This document shows positions 34,382 to 47,272 of a stretch of DNA of 64,000 bases, in pieces. This DNA comes from Anthonomus grandis grandis (lineage: Eukaryota > Arthropoda > Insecta > Coleoptera > Curculionidae). Numbering within the stretch: position 1 is the stretch's first letter; each line of letters begins with the position of its first letter. The stretch spans positions 46,803,131 through 46,867,130 of the forward strand of contig NC_065548.1 of NCBI RefSeq assembly GCF_022605725.1, read 5' to 3'. The notes under the pieces were generated by a model, which saw only the letters and a program-made list of their open reading frames with translations, had not been told where the DNA came from and made no database searches. A program made the translations under genes and the position numbers.

Positions 34382-35517
34382 CTGTAGTTTTTTTAATACA
34401 CAGAGATCAAGTTTATTTAAATTTATGGGGTCGAATATGTATCTTTAGTCCCATAGAAGAAATTTACCAGTGTTTTTTTTCCAAAAATATACCAGATGTC
34501 CCGTTTTTTATTTCGTAAAATGGATGATTTTCTTTAAAGTCAATTATTTTTTTTTATAATAATTATTGATGGCTCTTAAAAGAAAGGGGAATTTTTCCAT
34601 GCATAACTTAAATGGATCTGAAACCCAATTCGTTTCATACATTACTTGTGAAAAGACTATGTGGTAAAATTTGATCAAAACTTCAAAAAACGATTGTTTA
34701 AGTGATTTTGAACGCAAATTCTCAAAGCGCGACTTTTTTTCTAAGCCTGTTTTGGTGCTATAGACGTTCAAAGGTTTCGGTATAAAGTCGAATAGAAAAA
34801 TCTCATGAATTAATAAAACACTGTGCAGGACAAAATGGTACACTAATATATGATAAAGTGTTTTAGATGTTATGTTTGTTTGAAATTTGAAATTAAAAGT
34901 GAATTTGGAATTTTTTAGTTTTTAGGATGCTTGTACACAAGATTTTGTTGTCTTACGTAATACACATTTTCTTTCACATTTTCTTTCTTTCTTTCTTTCT
35001 GTAGTTCCATATACCTCTCAAACACGAAATCCACACCACACATACCAATAAGTAGTTCGGAAAAAACGAACAACTTTCATAAGTTGATATTTTATGCTCA
35101 ATCTATGTCTTATGTTTAGTGTATTTTAAATTATTTTGCCTGTGATAATTGCATGAGAGTAGGTTGTGTGGCAAGTGTACCATCTAACTTAGTACAACAA
35201 TAAATACGATTTTAATTTTCTTCATTAGCAGTGTTCAATTAATTAATGCATTCTGATAGTTTATCCTCAAATAATATTTTTTGACCTTTAGACGCTTATA
35301 GTTTCCAAATAACCTCGAAAAGAAGGAGTCGTACATAGTCGCAGTCGTATATCCTTCGTACTGGATGTCTTAAGTACTTCATGGAATGAGAGAAATAATG
35401 ATCGTGGAACACTTTTCACTTAATTTATTTAAGTTACTATATAATATATATAACCATCGCCTACATATGACTACACTCTTTTCAATAGTTTACCTAGTTA
35501 CCTACTCTTATGATATA
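34382..35517. other. unassigned, with a possible old mariner-type end
   Basis: From 34485 (TACCAGATGTCCCG) the sequence runs about 370 bp without stops on the minus strand, but it reads like a mariner inverted-repeat end more than a gene. I treat it as a possible repeat of low certainty. The rest is AT-rich, with a CTTT microsatellite at 34980-35000. Confidence 0.35.
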
Positions 35518-35519
35518 TA

Positions 35520-35806
35520 CAGAGCGGCCCATCGAAAACGTACCGCAAGGCATTACAGGGTGGGAAAAACTTTTCGACAAAATCCAAAAACACGTATGTT
35601 TGCCAGGGGGACAACTTTTGACATAAAAACTATTTAAAAAAACTCAACCCTCCAAGCGGGGGTGACATCCCCCAATTTTTTTTAAATGGGACGGTTGATC
35701 AAGTAGTTCCTCTTTGAAAGAGTCTTGTCATTCCCTATACAACGCTGCTTAGTTTTTAAAAATCAAGTCATTCGTTCAAGAAATATGGGCTCTTGAAAGT
35801 TGAACA
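35520..35806 (+). repeat. mariner 3 left terminal inverted repeat
   Basis: It includes CGTACCGCAAGGCATTACAG and AACGCTGCTTAG; inverted match to 47576-47857. Confidence 0.87.
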
Positions 35807-35864
35807 ATAATGTGTGACGAAAAATGCAAAAAGCGATTTAATGCTTACCATTTTAATCAAGTAA

Positions 35865-36543
35865 ATGCACGAAGGGCTGTCCGCGAACGTTCATACAGTG
35901 ATTCAAATTATCTTTAAACCGAACGTTTAGAAGCATTTGCGGTGTCACTTCTCGACATACGTAAATAATTATTTTTCGCAACTATTCTAATATAGCAGGT
36001 GGAGTTTTGGAAACTACGGATTTTATGTGTCCCCACAAGAAAAAATATAAAGGACCGAGGTGGCTACTCAAAGGGCCTACAATGGAATTTCCAAAAATAC
36101 CAGCCCATACAAGTTCTGGGGGGTTGTGTGTGTATTTCGTGAAAAATCCTTGGATTGTTGTCAGTCCAATAACGGCAATTGTGGCGATTCACTAAACCAT
36201 TTAGGAAGAAAGAAGGCTAGTCCGAAAACACATATTAAATATGAAATTATTATTGGTGAAAATTATTATTGCGAAGTTATGAGTGAAACTGCAAGCGATG
36301 ATCAAAGTCATCTTCATTTAAATCTTGCACTAAGCGAGTTATATAGGGATGGAACTTGTATTTCTTCAATACCCTGTGGGCACTTATTCGAGACACACCC
36401 GTTGCAATAGCCAATTGTCTTGTTCTTAGCGTACTATCCATTGCAACTTTTCCCAATACTGAAATCTCAATAGCTTCATGAAACCCTGCATTTTCAATTT
36501 CTGTTATGGACTGAACCTGTTTCGCGAAACTTTGCAACCAATT
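35865..36543 (-). pseudogene. mariner 3 transposase, C-terminal part, with internal deletion
   Basis: Downstream of the gypsy insertion the minus strand continues the transposase: a helix-turn-helix region (LRTRQLAIATGVSRISAHRV, LVQDLNEDDFDHRLQF), then the block WTDNNPRIFHEIHTQ and VWAGIFGNSIVGPL, then directly YFFLWGHIKSVVSKTPP, and the C-terminal MNVRGQPFVHLLD ending near 35865. The stretch that would carry the first two catalytic Asp is missing or reduced. Frame changes occur near 36500 and 36270, and there is a stop near 35985. The N-terminal piece lies at 47273-47385. Confidence 0.82.
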
Positions 36544-38159
36544 TGTTATGTTATAAATATTATCCCGGCAAGACTATCCGGTTTACAGGGGCTATTTCTA
36601 GGGAGTTGAGTTTGTTCGACGGTCTTGGTTTAAGAGTTCTAAACAACAAGAACAACTCCCTAGATCTGATAGGTTCCAGAAACCCTGTTAAATTTAAAAG
36701 ATGGAACAAAAAAAAAAGAACCTATCAGGCCGGCTTCGTGGGTTCTCTGTATGGTCAGTTGCCTCAGTCACACTCACTCACTCAGTAGTAAAACACCTCA
36801 ATTTAATTTAAATAGGGTGTTTATTAAAGTCTTCATACTCAATAGCTTAATTTATCAGAAACAAGGAGTTAAATCTACATGGTAAGTAAATATAAGTAAA
36901 TATACAAGATGGTCTTAAAAAGGTAAACAAAAATAAATAAAAGATATATATATATATACAAGTTTATAACCCAAAGGTAGATACCTGAATTCGTCAGTGA
37001 TCACTTCGGAAGCATTACATAATAAGGCGTAACATTGAATTGTTTTAATTTAGATAATTATACCATAAATATAGTTACTTAAGTTTTAAATATTAAAATG
37101 AGAAAGTGATAATAAATTCATGTTAAATCATACAAAAAAAATCAAAAGAAGAATATGGTTAAGATTAAAAGAATGTGCTTACGGGTCAAATTCCATGGTG
37201 TTCTTCTTTCGGGGGCGAGAGCCCGCGATGGGCAATTTTTCACCACATAGGGCTTACGGCATGATGTGTGTTGACAGGGCTAAGGGCGGCGAAATTATTT
37301 TTCAGGCTTCAGGGCGAAATCCTCATCACTGCTGGGTCACGGCTGGCGGTTTACACTGTCATATTTAAGGAGCCCTAAGAGAGATTTCTCAATGGAAACA
37401 CGGAACACCAAATAAAATGTCACCAACGGTGAAAACTACTTACGAAGTTTCGAGAGGCATCAAACTACTAAAACCCATCCTGCTTCAAAAATATTTCGTT
37501 GAAACTGAAGAAACACTAATGCATTTTAGTTTTAGATGTTATTTTAACAAAAAAGGTGCTGGCGGAGAGAGATGATAATAGATTTATTTCAAACCTCTCT
37601 CCGTCACAGCGGGCAGCACGGTTCACTTTTGCGGACGCAGGAGCTGGAAAGACCCCCAGATGCGTCGCGGAACTGCTTAAGTAGTAGTCCAAAAGACGTC
37701 TGGGCGCAAGACCGGAGATTGAGGAACTTCACTCGTTACTTTATGGGTTTAGCCGCTATGGGCCCAACCAAAACCCATACATAGGTCACTAATAAGCAAA
37801 CCATAGAGTGCCTAGTGGAAAGTACAATTACGGGCCAAATCGTAATAATTCGACACGCGGCGCCACTGGCGTCCGCTTTAGTAAACCGATTTAGTAGACC
37901 AATTCAATTGCCGTGAAATCTTCTCCATGCACAGCATATTGTAAACAATAACAAAGAATTAAAATGGTGATAATATTGATAGTGGTTTAATGAAAAATAT
38001 TGGCGAATTCCATTAAGAGTCGAAGGCAATTGTAATTATGGTGGGTGTCTCAGTTTTGAAAGAAAAATTTAGAATAAAGTCATTTTTAAATATTTTAACC
38101 AAATGAATAAAAGTTAGGATTCTCCAGATCCCGTCTAAAGCGTAATTAATCCTGCAACA
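36544..38159 (-). repeat. gypsy 3' LTR, 1616 bp
   Basis: Begins TGTTATGTTATAAATATTAT and ends CCTGCAACA on the plus strand. It carries a 5-bp segment absent from the other LTR near 37890. Small frames inside it recur identically in the other LTR and are not genes. Confidence 0.93.
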
Positions 38160-38180
38160 ACTCCCCCTCTTCCCCCAAGA
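38160..38180 (-). promoter_or_regulatory. gypsy polypurine tract
   Basis: On the minus strand TTGGGGGAAGAGGGGGAGT directly precedes the 3' LTR. It is the expected plus-strand primer for reverse transcription. Confidence 0.88.
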
Positions 38181-38658
38181 GAATTACCAGAAAAGTAATT
38201 CTCATGCGAAGAGAAGTAAGCATCCAACTGGGAAGGGAAGTAAAGAATGTGTGAACAATCTAATTATTTGAAAATGCTATTCAAGCATTAAAATAAGTCA
38301 GAAAAATTAAAACTTCAAATTGATGACAAATGACTCATGAAATAATAATACTATAATAACCAACGAAATACCAAATAACACAAAATTTCTAGTAATTTCT
38401 GATAGAATTCCTAATCGGAAATCTAAAATGCTTCAAGTGGTAGGCCTTCACCACAAGAAACTTCACTAGAAAGAGAAAAACAAACAAGGTAGCTACTATC
38501 CAATAACCGCAAAAACATCAAAATACCCAGTCCGCACAGCTTTGAGGAAAGAAACTGGAGAAAAAGAAATTATATTAGAATTGAAAAATCAAAAGAACTA
38601 ATAAGTAAAACACAAAAAAAAAACATACGTCCCGACCAGTAAGCAAAATCGATAAAGT

Positions 38659-39580
38659 CTAATCGGAATCGGAATCAACGAGTAGCTCTTCTTTTGGGAT
38701 CTTTTTCAAATCTTTAACATGCCAAGCACCCTTAAACTTGCGCTTTTCGTCAATCAGTTCATAGACTACCGGAGATAACTTCTTCTTTATTGTAAAGGGG
38801 CCCAAAAATTTTGGTGCGAGTTTGGCGGTAAAGTTTTTACTAGCATCAGAAAGATCGTAATTTTGGCGATAAACTCGCTCACCGATCTCAAAACTAATTG
38901 GTCTTCGTCGAAGATTATAACGATTCTTTGATCTTTGATGCGCCGCTTTCAGTCTTTCCTCAACGTCCCTATATACTTTACTTAATTCACGTGAACGTGC
39001 CATAAAGTCGCCAACCGTGATACTGGGAACATCCCTATTATTGTGTTGGTCGCCCGAGGGCATATATTCTCTGGAAAAATTCATAAAATAGGGAGTGAGC
39101 CCGGTGGCTTCATGCACCGAAGATCTTATGGCAGAACCAACCTTAGGTAGAAGTCGATCCCAATTCTTATGATTATCCTCAATATAACAACTTAACATGG
39201 TTTTAAGGACTTGATTCACACGCTCCACGGGGTTGGCCTGGGGATGATAAGCCGGAGTATATCGGATATTGACCTTATACTGCTCACACAGTTTGGAAAA
39301 AAGTTCACCTCGAAATTGAGCACCATTATCGCAAATAAGAAATTGGGAAACACCAAAAATGAGAAAAACTTGTTCCTCTATAAGACGACAAATCATAGGG
39401 GCCTTAGCTGAGCAAAGAGGGAAGAACAAAGGAAATTTAGTAAAGGTATCCAAGATGACCAATACGTATTTGTAACCCTGAGTAGAACGAGGCAAGGGCC
39501 CAAAAAGATCGACGCTAATCGTGTTCCATGGCTTCAAAACTTTGTTGTCCCAGTTGAGTTTGTTGTCCCATTAATCCGTG
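38659..39580 (-). pseudogene. gypsy integrase core and C-terminus, frameshifted from the rest of pol
   Basis: The frame from 39537 to 38659 gives the integrase catalytic core: SVDLFGPLPRS (first Asp), ICDNGAQFRGEL (second Asp), NPVERVNQVLK (Glu). The C-terminal domain has LAPKFLGPFTIKKKLSP and HVKDLKKIP, a GPY/F-type module. It is in a different frame from the upstream RT-RNase H; the break lies between about 39515 and 39560. Integrase would insert the element DNA into the host chromosome. Confidence 0.9.
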
Positions 39581-41811
39581 TCGCTCCCGGAGGGGCTTTT
39601 GCGAAATACATTTGGCGCAATGCCTAACATATCGGAGGACATCAGCTCTCATTTTTGGCCAATAATAACGACGCTTCAATCGTTCGTATGTCTTCATGAC
39701 ACCACCATGACCAGCCAAAGGATGATCATGATTTTCTTCCAAAATCATACGTCTTCGATCCTTGGGTACTACTTCCTTCCAGAAATCTTCATCATCTTGA
39801 AGAGACGGGTAAGAACATTTCACATACTTGTAAAGTAAATTTCCTTCAATTCGCCATTGGGGATAATTAATAGGATTCTCTACGACCTGATTGAAAACTC
39901 TTCGACACCACTTATCTGCAACTTCTGGTTCCTGGTATACACTCAATTTAGCAATCTCTGGCACAGCTCTACTGAGAACATCCGGCACAACATGATCTTG
40001 GCCCTTTCTATGAATAACCTCAAAATCGAATTGTTGCAGCCGCAAAACCCATCTGGCAAGCCGTCCTGTTGGTTCCTTCAGACTATGAATCCATTTCAGA
40101 CTATGATGATCTGTTATCACTTTAAAGGAGTATCCCTCTAAGTAGGGTCGTAATTTCTCGCAAGCATAAATAATGGCCAACAGTTCTCTCTCTGTGGTGG
40201 AAAAATTCCTCTCTGCTTTAGACAGAGATCGAGATATGTAACAGATAACATGTTCACCATCATCAAACTCTTGAGATAATACAGCACCGATCCCATACGC
40301 TGAGGCATCAGTCTGAACCAAAAAGGGTTTCGAGGAATCAGGACAAGTAAGTACAGGAGCGGAAACTAACGAATTTTTGATGTTCTGAAACGAATTTTGA
40401 CATTCTGGGGTCCAGTTCCACTTTTTGTGTTTACAAAGAAGAGCGGTAAGGGGAGAAATAACGGTTAAGAACTGAGGAATAAAACGCCTGTATCAGGACG
40501 CCATACCGATGACACGTCGGACTTCTGTGGTGTGAGTCGGAATGTTCAATACGGCTGTCACCTTATCCGGGTCGACATGAAGTCCATCTTTATCGACAAC
40601 ATATCCTAAATACTTAAGTTCGGATCGACAGAATTTACACTTATCCTGAGAGAGTGTTATACCGGCTCTATGAAATCTCTGGAAAATCTCTTCCAAAACC
40701 TCTAAATGTTGCTGAAAAGTCTCAGAAATACAGATTACGTCATCTAAATAAACAAAGACATGTGGCTCCAAATCAGCTCCCAATAAGGTATCTATCAATC
40801 GCTGCCAAGTTGCAGGGGCATTCGTCAACCCAAATGGCATTCTCTTAAATCGATAAAGTCCCCGACCAGGGACAGAAAAACTAGTTTTATCACGTGAATG
40901 TTCATCAACCTCGATTTGCCAATATGCAGAGTTAACATCTAACGAAGTAAGATACTTTGCATTTCTTAATTTGTCCAAAATACTATCAATAAAAGGGATC
41001 GGATAAGCATCCTTAGCCGTAACAGAATTTAGTTTTCGATAGTCCACGCAAAATCTCCATTTACCATTACCTTTCGGTACTACTAAGGCAGGGAAAGACC
41101 AGGCAGATTGTGATGGCTCGATAATATCGAGTTGCAGCATGTTATCAACCTCCTCAACGATAATCTTTAGAGTGGCGGGTGAGTATCTATAAGGGCGCAA
41201 ACGAATGGGTTGGGCATTACCAGTATTAATCTGATGCTTCACTAAATCTGTTCGACCAAGCTTACCACCCATTAAAGAAAAGTATTTTGAAGTCAATTTA
41301 TCCAAGGCGGATCGCTGTTCGGGGGTTAAAGTTTCCTGAGGAATAATGGCTTCAGTGATACAGATGTCCTGAGACGGCACACCAAAATACCAACAACCAT
41401 TTTGCAAATCAGGAACGACACCAACAGTTTTCCAAAAATCGGTACCCAATATCAATGGACAACTCAATTTCTCCACTACCAAAACACTGCAAACCGCTAC
41501 CTTATCATACAAAACAATAGGTAAGTTAATTGCGCCAATCACTTTACTAGAACTATGATTTCCAAAATTGCACTGAGAAAAAGGTGATGATAACAATTGT
41601 ATGTCTGAACGTTGTAATATATTCCATATGCTTAAACCAATAGCAGTAACATTTGCTCCAGAATCCAATAAGCCAATAAATTTCATACCAAATATCGAGA
41701 CTTCGAGATGAGGACGATCATCACCCTTGCACTGTGCGAAGGCGTAATCTAGAATAGGGTAGCTGGGGTTACTAGTCGAGACCTTAGGAATCGAACTGAT
41801 CTCTCGACTAA
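39515..41811 (-). pseudogene. gypsy pol: protease, reverse transcriptase, RNase H, integrase zinc finger; one nonsense codon
   Basis: Reading down the minus strand: protease LLDSGANVTAIG; RT with WRFCVDYRKLN, SLDVNSAYWQIEVDEHSRDK, FGLTNAPATWQRL and FVYLDDVICIS (catalytic YLDD); then a TGA at 40493-40495; then RNase H with VQTDASAYGIGAVL, ERELLAIIYA and VITDHHSLKWIH; then the integrase HHCC finger (GHGGVMKTYERL, HCAKCISQ). The frame is constant from about 41800 to 39515 apart from the TGA. Pol lies in the -1 frame relative to the upstream zinc-knuckle frame, as in many elements that use a frameshift to make Gag-Pol. Confidence 0.92.
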
Positions 41812-43437
41812 CTAACAGTTCGCCCTTGGGTTTCCCGACCTACTACAATTTGGACATGAACGGGTAGTCACATTTTCCCGACCGCAACGGAAACAGTGTC
41901 GACGAAAGGGTTGTGGACAAGTACTACTCAAATGGCCAGTACTACGACAATTCCAACAAACCACCGGACCACGAGAATTCTGAAGGTGCGGTGAAGAATT
42001 CATTGTATGTACACGAGGGTTTCTTGGTCGCTGATACATCAACTCAGGCTCGGCGACATTATTAGGGTTTACTGGAGGAGGTTGCATGCGTTGAGTTCGC
42101 AATTGGATGTTCTCAATCTCTTGTGCTGCAAGTTCCTGTGCTCTGTGATGTTGGTGAAATTGTGAAGTGCAAGTTGATTTTGCAATGAGGGGAGCAAATT
42201 TCGGCGTATAATGCGAAGTTGCATTTCCTCGGATGGAGGTTCACGTAACTTTCGAAACAAGTTTCGCATTTGTGCAATAAAGATTACCGACTTCTCCACT
42301 GGACCTTGTGTCCTATTCCTTATATCACACCAAATATCCTCCTCATATTCTGACGATAAATAGGCAGACCTAAGTTTACATTTCGATTCTTCCCATGACC
42401 TGATATCACTGCGTATAGATCTATACCAAGACAAGGCTGTGTCCGAAAATAAAATTACTGCACAATGCAGCAGCTGATTCCAAGATATTCCACAAGCAAA
42501 ACCCAACTCCTCTACACGCTCAATAAAATTGGTAACACTACCAGAACCATCAAAATGTAACTGCCATTTTGAAATTGTTGAAAAGCTCTTAGCCAGATCA
42601 TCGGAACCTAACGGAATCGTGACATCATTAGCATTAGCAGAAGTAAACACGGGTACATTCCGCTTCAAGGTGGAATTAGATTGTGGAGGAAAGGAATAGT
42701 TCCTCGATGGGGAATAATAAGAACACGTTATTGGGTTAACTGGATCCTGTGAAATAACGTTCGTAGAAGGAATGGTGTGAAGTGACTGAACTAAATGTGT
42801 CGAAGTGTGGTCACAAAAAGTTGGTGCTGTTCGAGTAAACGGAATTGAAGCAGGCCGAAACGAACAAGAGGGACCTGGATTTACAGATACCGTCGAAGGA
42901 ATCACATTGGGTGAAAGATGCTGTGAGACTTCTGTCTGAGCTTGAGAAACAGGAAGAGGATGATCCAGAAGAGAGTCCTCTCCAGGGGAAGCCTCAATAG
43001 TAACCGGCACCTGCAAAATTTCCTCTACACTCATTGTCAAGGTTCTCTTAGCCATTTCTAACCTATCAATAATAGAATTTAGCTGAGTAGACAAACTCAT
43101 TACTTCTTCAGAAAAATCAGGATGAAATTCTAATAACTTCTTGAAACGACCCTGGATATGTAAGGCCTTAGACCGCAACCTACTATACTCTTTATTAATA
43201 TTTAATTCACTAAGACCTGAGATAGCACTTTCCAATAAATTACACTTTCCTGTACAAATATCAACTTCGTTATCAGGGTCCAATTCTATTACCTCAAACA
43301 TCGGCAAGCTATTAAGTTTCTCTAATTTCAAATATAACCTTAAACGTTGACGCTTTTCAATAAGAGTACCAGCCGTGATAGCATCTCGAGATGATAGCTC
43401 ATACTCAAGCTCGTCCAGCTCCAATTTATTTATATCC
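41812..43437 (-). pseudogene. gypsy gag: capsid-like part and zinc knuckles in two frames
   Basis: The frame from 43437 (MDINKLELDELEYELSSRD) to 42069 gives a Gag with a helical N-terminus, a Ser/Pro-rich middle, and a capsid-like end (KWQLHFDGSGSVTNFIERVE, WYRSIRSDIRSWEESK, MQLRIIRRNLLPSLQ). The nucleocapsid part (42102 to 41812) is in another frame: CWNCRSTGHLSSTC is a C-X2-C-X4-H-X4-C knuckle, followed by a second, imperfect one. The frames overlap at about 42150-42070; one base deletion would explain it. Upstream codons to 43580 are low-complexity Lys/Phe and probably not translated. Confidence 0.85.
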
Positions 43438-43580
43438 ATTTTCCCCAAAAATATCTCCGCCAATAACACAAACAAAAAAAATAAAAAAAAAATAATAAAT
43501 TTTTTTCTTTTCTTTCCCTTTTTCTTTTTTTTAATTATAGTCCCCTGTATGTACTGTGTATTGTGATGTAACTTGAGCAA

Positions 43581-45650
43581 CTAAGCCGCTAACAAGGTAC
43601 GGTGCACACAGTGCAACCCACCCCGTTCCAAAAAAAATTTAAAAAAAAATCCCGGGTTTGTACTGCCCCTAACCTACGTTAAAATCCCAATGACAGTATA
43701 AACGCTTTACTGAGTTGCAACACTAATCACTGTTAGTAAAACACCTCAGTAAGATTCCCCCCCAACCTAGAATAATTATACCTAATAATATATCTATATT
43801 AACAATATCTAATATAAAATACCTATCTAAATTTCATTTCTATAAGCTCTAAATATCTTTATACCTAAATCACTCTTAAAAAATCTCCAAATTCAGAAAA
43901 ACAATTCGAAAACAATTTATATTTTCACAGTATTACAGTAAGCATGACCCAGCAGTGCCGATTTTCCCCTAGCCCAGCAAAAGAATTTCGCCCAAAAAAA
44001 TTCAATTCGCCTCAAAGATTTACTATAAGTAATTTATTTAATTAGCCCTGTCTAGCTGAAACGTTACATTAAAAGAAAATCTTAACAAGTTATAATCCTA
44101 ATTAGAAAATGAAATGTAAGTAGATAAGTAATCTTCAAACTTTCAAACACCCCATAATATATTAAATCTACCAAAAGGAAATTAAATTAAAAAAAAAAAA
44201 AAAAACTTTCAAAAGAAAAGTACTATATAAAAAAAATATGAAAATCCCATCTCCCCTTCCTTCCTTAATTTCCATAATTTTTTTTAAAAATATTTTTGTT
44301 GAGCCTTAGTATGGGTATGTTCTAATGGAAGACACCCCATACTGGTAAAAGAGCACTTAGTGGAATTTTACCACCACCAGCTAACTGTAAAAAGTTAGTC
44401 TACCCATTGACTGAGTTGGACAACTCCAATGTTTCGCGCCACTGAGTCATCCAACTTCCGCCAAACGCCCACTTTGTAGAGCGGATTTTAAAAAAAAAGT
44501 ATATGGAAAGCAAAAGGAAAAGAAAAAAAAACTCCCTATAATATAAGACAAGTTACTTGGAACCACTAATTGTTTCACCCTGTAGTACCAAAATAAGAAA
44601 AAAAAATTTACTTCAAGTATCTTTTATACTACTTGTGTACACCACCCTGTATAATTCTATAATAAAATTAAATTAATTTTTAAAAAAAATTCAGGGATTA
44701 AAGTCCACCCTGTATACCAACAAAATTCAATGAAGATTTATTAAATTGATTAAACAATAAAAGTTGACCCTGACCTTCCTATCAGTAAAACAAAATCCTA
44801 TTTAAAAAAAATTATTTAAAACAACCCTTATTAATAAGTATGTACTTGTATATGAAAACCACTAATAAGTCATATTCCTGCCTAAAATTAAATTATCAAG
44901 GTTTATAGAAAAATTCTCAGAATTATTTCTTGTAAGATACCAAAAAAAAAACTAATTATTGTCAATAACAGGAAAGCTATATATAGTAAGGAATGCTATT
45001 CAATGTTATAGTCCCTACATATTTTATCTCTATACTGTCCATGCTCATATACCCAAGTCACAATAATCACAATATCACCATCACTATCTACTAAATCACC
45101 CCCCTGAAAGTTAAGACAATTCATGCTATCAGCCGGAGATAAAGAATGGAGAAAAAAAAATATGTCAGTCATAAATTTAGAAAAATGAATTATAAAATAT
45201 GTGAATATTTAACAAAAAAAAATGAAATGTTGCATTACACCACCTGTATGTTATGCACTGAAATGTCGATATTTAAAATAAAATACTGTTACATAACTTG
45301 CCATGAACATTAGCCACCGCCAAATTCAAAATTTACAATACATTAGAAAATAAAAAAAGTATCAGAAACTTAGTTATCTTAACCTTTAAAAAATCATCAC
45401 ACCCAAAAGAATTTATCACAATTCCATGAAACTTCACCCCCAATTATCATCATATACCTAGCTATGAAAATTTTAAAACAACCCTAGAGAAGATGCAGCA
45501 ATACCCAATGTACAAAAAAATTATATCTATATATATATATATTAAAATTGCTGAAATAAATTTAAATTTTTGTTTTATTAAAAGTGTCTTACCCCAAGAT
45601 AAGTGAGGATGACCAATGACAACTTTTGACCAGAAAACTTTTTAAAATTT
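43581..45650 (-). other. gypsy 5' untranslated leader, 2.1 kb
   Basis: An unusually long noncoding stretch between the primer site and gag. It is A-rich and holds the 9-mer CACCCTGTA three times (about 44576, 44646, 44707). No stable frame was seen. It may hold packaging or internal promoter signals, or small insertions. Confidence 0.6.
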
Positions 45651-45658
45651 GGGCGCCA
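45645..45658 (-). promoter_or_regulatory. gypsy primer-binding site, tRNA-Lys-like
   Basis: Three bases (AGA) after the 5' LTR, the minus strand reads TGGCGCCCAAATTT. TGGCGCCC is the start of lysine-tRNA-primed sites in known retroelements; the match beyond eight or ten bases is weak. Confidence 0.7.
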
Positions 45659-45661
45659 TCT

Positions 45662-47272
45662 TGTTATGTTATAAATATTATCCCGGCAAGACTATCCGGT
45701 TTACAGGGGCTATTTCTAGGGAGTTGAGTTTGTTCGACGGTCTTGGTTTAAGAGTTCTAAACAACAAGAACAACTCCCTAGATCTGATAGGTTCCAGAAA
45801 CCCTGTTAAATTTAAAAGATGGAACAAAAAAAAAAGAACCTATCAGGCCGGCTTCGTGGGTTCTCTGTATGGTCAGTTGCCTCAGTCACACTCACTCACT
45901 CAGTAGTAAAACACCTCAATTTAATTTAAATAGGGTGTTTATTAAAGTCTTCATACTCAATAGCTTAATTTATCAGAAACAAGGAGTTAAATCTACATGG
46001 TAAGTAAATATAAGTAAATATACAAGATGGTCTTAAAAAGGTAAACAAAAATAAATAAAAGATATATATATATATACAAGTTTATAACCCAAAGGTAGAT
46101 ACCTGAATTCGTCAGTGATCACTTCGGAAGCATTACATAATAAGGCGTTACATTGAATTGTTTTAATTTAGATAATTATACCATAAATATAGTTACTTAA
46201 GTTTTAAATATTAAAATGAGAAAGTGATAATAAATTCATGTTAAGTCATACAAAAAAAATCAAAAGAAGAATATGGTTAAGATTGAAAGAATGTGCTTAC
46301 GGGTCAAATTCCATGGTGTTCTTCTTTCGGGGGCGAGAGCCCGCGATGGGCAATTTTTCACCACATAGGGCTTACGGCATGATGTGTGTTGACGGGGCTA
46401 AGGGCGGCGAAATTATTTTTCAGGCTTCAGGGCGAAATCCTCATCACTGCTGGGTCACGGCTGGCGGTTTACACTGTCATATTTAAGCAGCCCTAAGAGA
46501 GATTTCTCAATGGAAACACGGAACACCAAATAAAATGTCACCAACGGTGAAAACTACTTACGAAGTTTCGAGAGGCATCAAACTACTAAAACCCATCCTG
46601 CTTCAAAAATATTTCGTTGAAACTGAAGAAACACTAATGCATTTTAGTTTTAGATGTTATTTTAACAAAAAAGGTGCTGGCGGAGAGAGATGATAATAGA
46701 TTTATTTCAAACCTCTCTCCGTCACAGCGGGCAGCACGGTTCACTTTTGCGGACGCAGGAGCTGGAAAGACCCCCAGATGCGTCGCGGAACTGCTTAAGT
46801 AGTAGTCCAAAAGACGTCTGGGCGCAAGACCGGAGATTGAGGAACTTCACTCGTTACTTTATGGGTTTAGCCGCTATGGGCCCAACCAAAACCCATACAT
46901 AGGTCACTAATAAGCAAACCATAGAGTGCCTAGTGGAAAGTACAATTACGGGCCAAATCGTAATAATTCGACATGCGGCGCCACTGGCGTCCGCTTTAGT
47001 AAACCGGTTGACCAATTCAATTGCCGTGAAATCTTCTCCATGCACAGCATATTGTAAACAATAACAAAGAATTAAAATGGTGATAATATTGATAGTGGTT
47101 TAATGAAAAATATTGGCGAATTCCATTAAGAGTCGAAGGCAATTGTAATTATGGTGGGTGTCTCAGTTTTGAAAGAAAAATTTAGAATAAAGTCATTTTT
47201 AAATATTTTAACCAAATGAATAAAAGTTAGGATTCTCCAGATCCCGTCTAAAGCGTAATTAATCCTGCAACA
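45662..47272 (-). repeat. gypsy 5' LTR, 1611 bp
   Basis: Nearly identical to 36544-38159; about six base differences plus a 5-bp indel by eye. It would carry the element's promoter on the minus strand. Confidence 0.93.

Larger units (their letters stand above)
36544..47272 (-). mobile_element. Ty3/gypsy LTR retrotransposon, complete structure, broken genes
   Basis: Two direct LTRs (36544-38159, 45662-47272), TG...CA ends, a 4-bp AATT duplication (36540-36543, 47273-47276), a primer site next to the 5' LTR and a polypurine tract next to the 3' LTR frame minus-strand gag and pol. Domain order is gag, protease, RT, RNase H, integrase: Ty3/gypsy order. Only about 500 bp lie between pol and the 3' LTR, with no env-like frame. 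The LTRs differ at about six substitutions plus one 5-bp indel, so the insertion is recent, yet gag and pol already hold frameshifts and a nonsense codon. Confidence 0.93.

Noticed and set aside
34485..34850. Minus-strand frame of 99 codons (ending FPFLLRAINNYYKK) as a host gene
   Set aside because: The DNA looks like a mariner inverted-repeat end (TACCAGATGTCCCG start) and has no start, splice or domain support.
37120..37784. Small open frames in the gypsy LTR, repeated at 46238-46902
   Set aside because: They are identical because the LTRs are copies. No motif or codon bias supports translation.
39211..40141. Plus-strand frames within the gypsy pol region
   Set aside because: They are antisense shadows of pol, with no independent motif.
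36544..47272. Gypsy element as an endogenous retrovirus with an envelope gene
   Set aside because: Only about 500 bp separate integrase from the 3' LTR and no env-like frame is present there.
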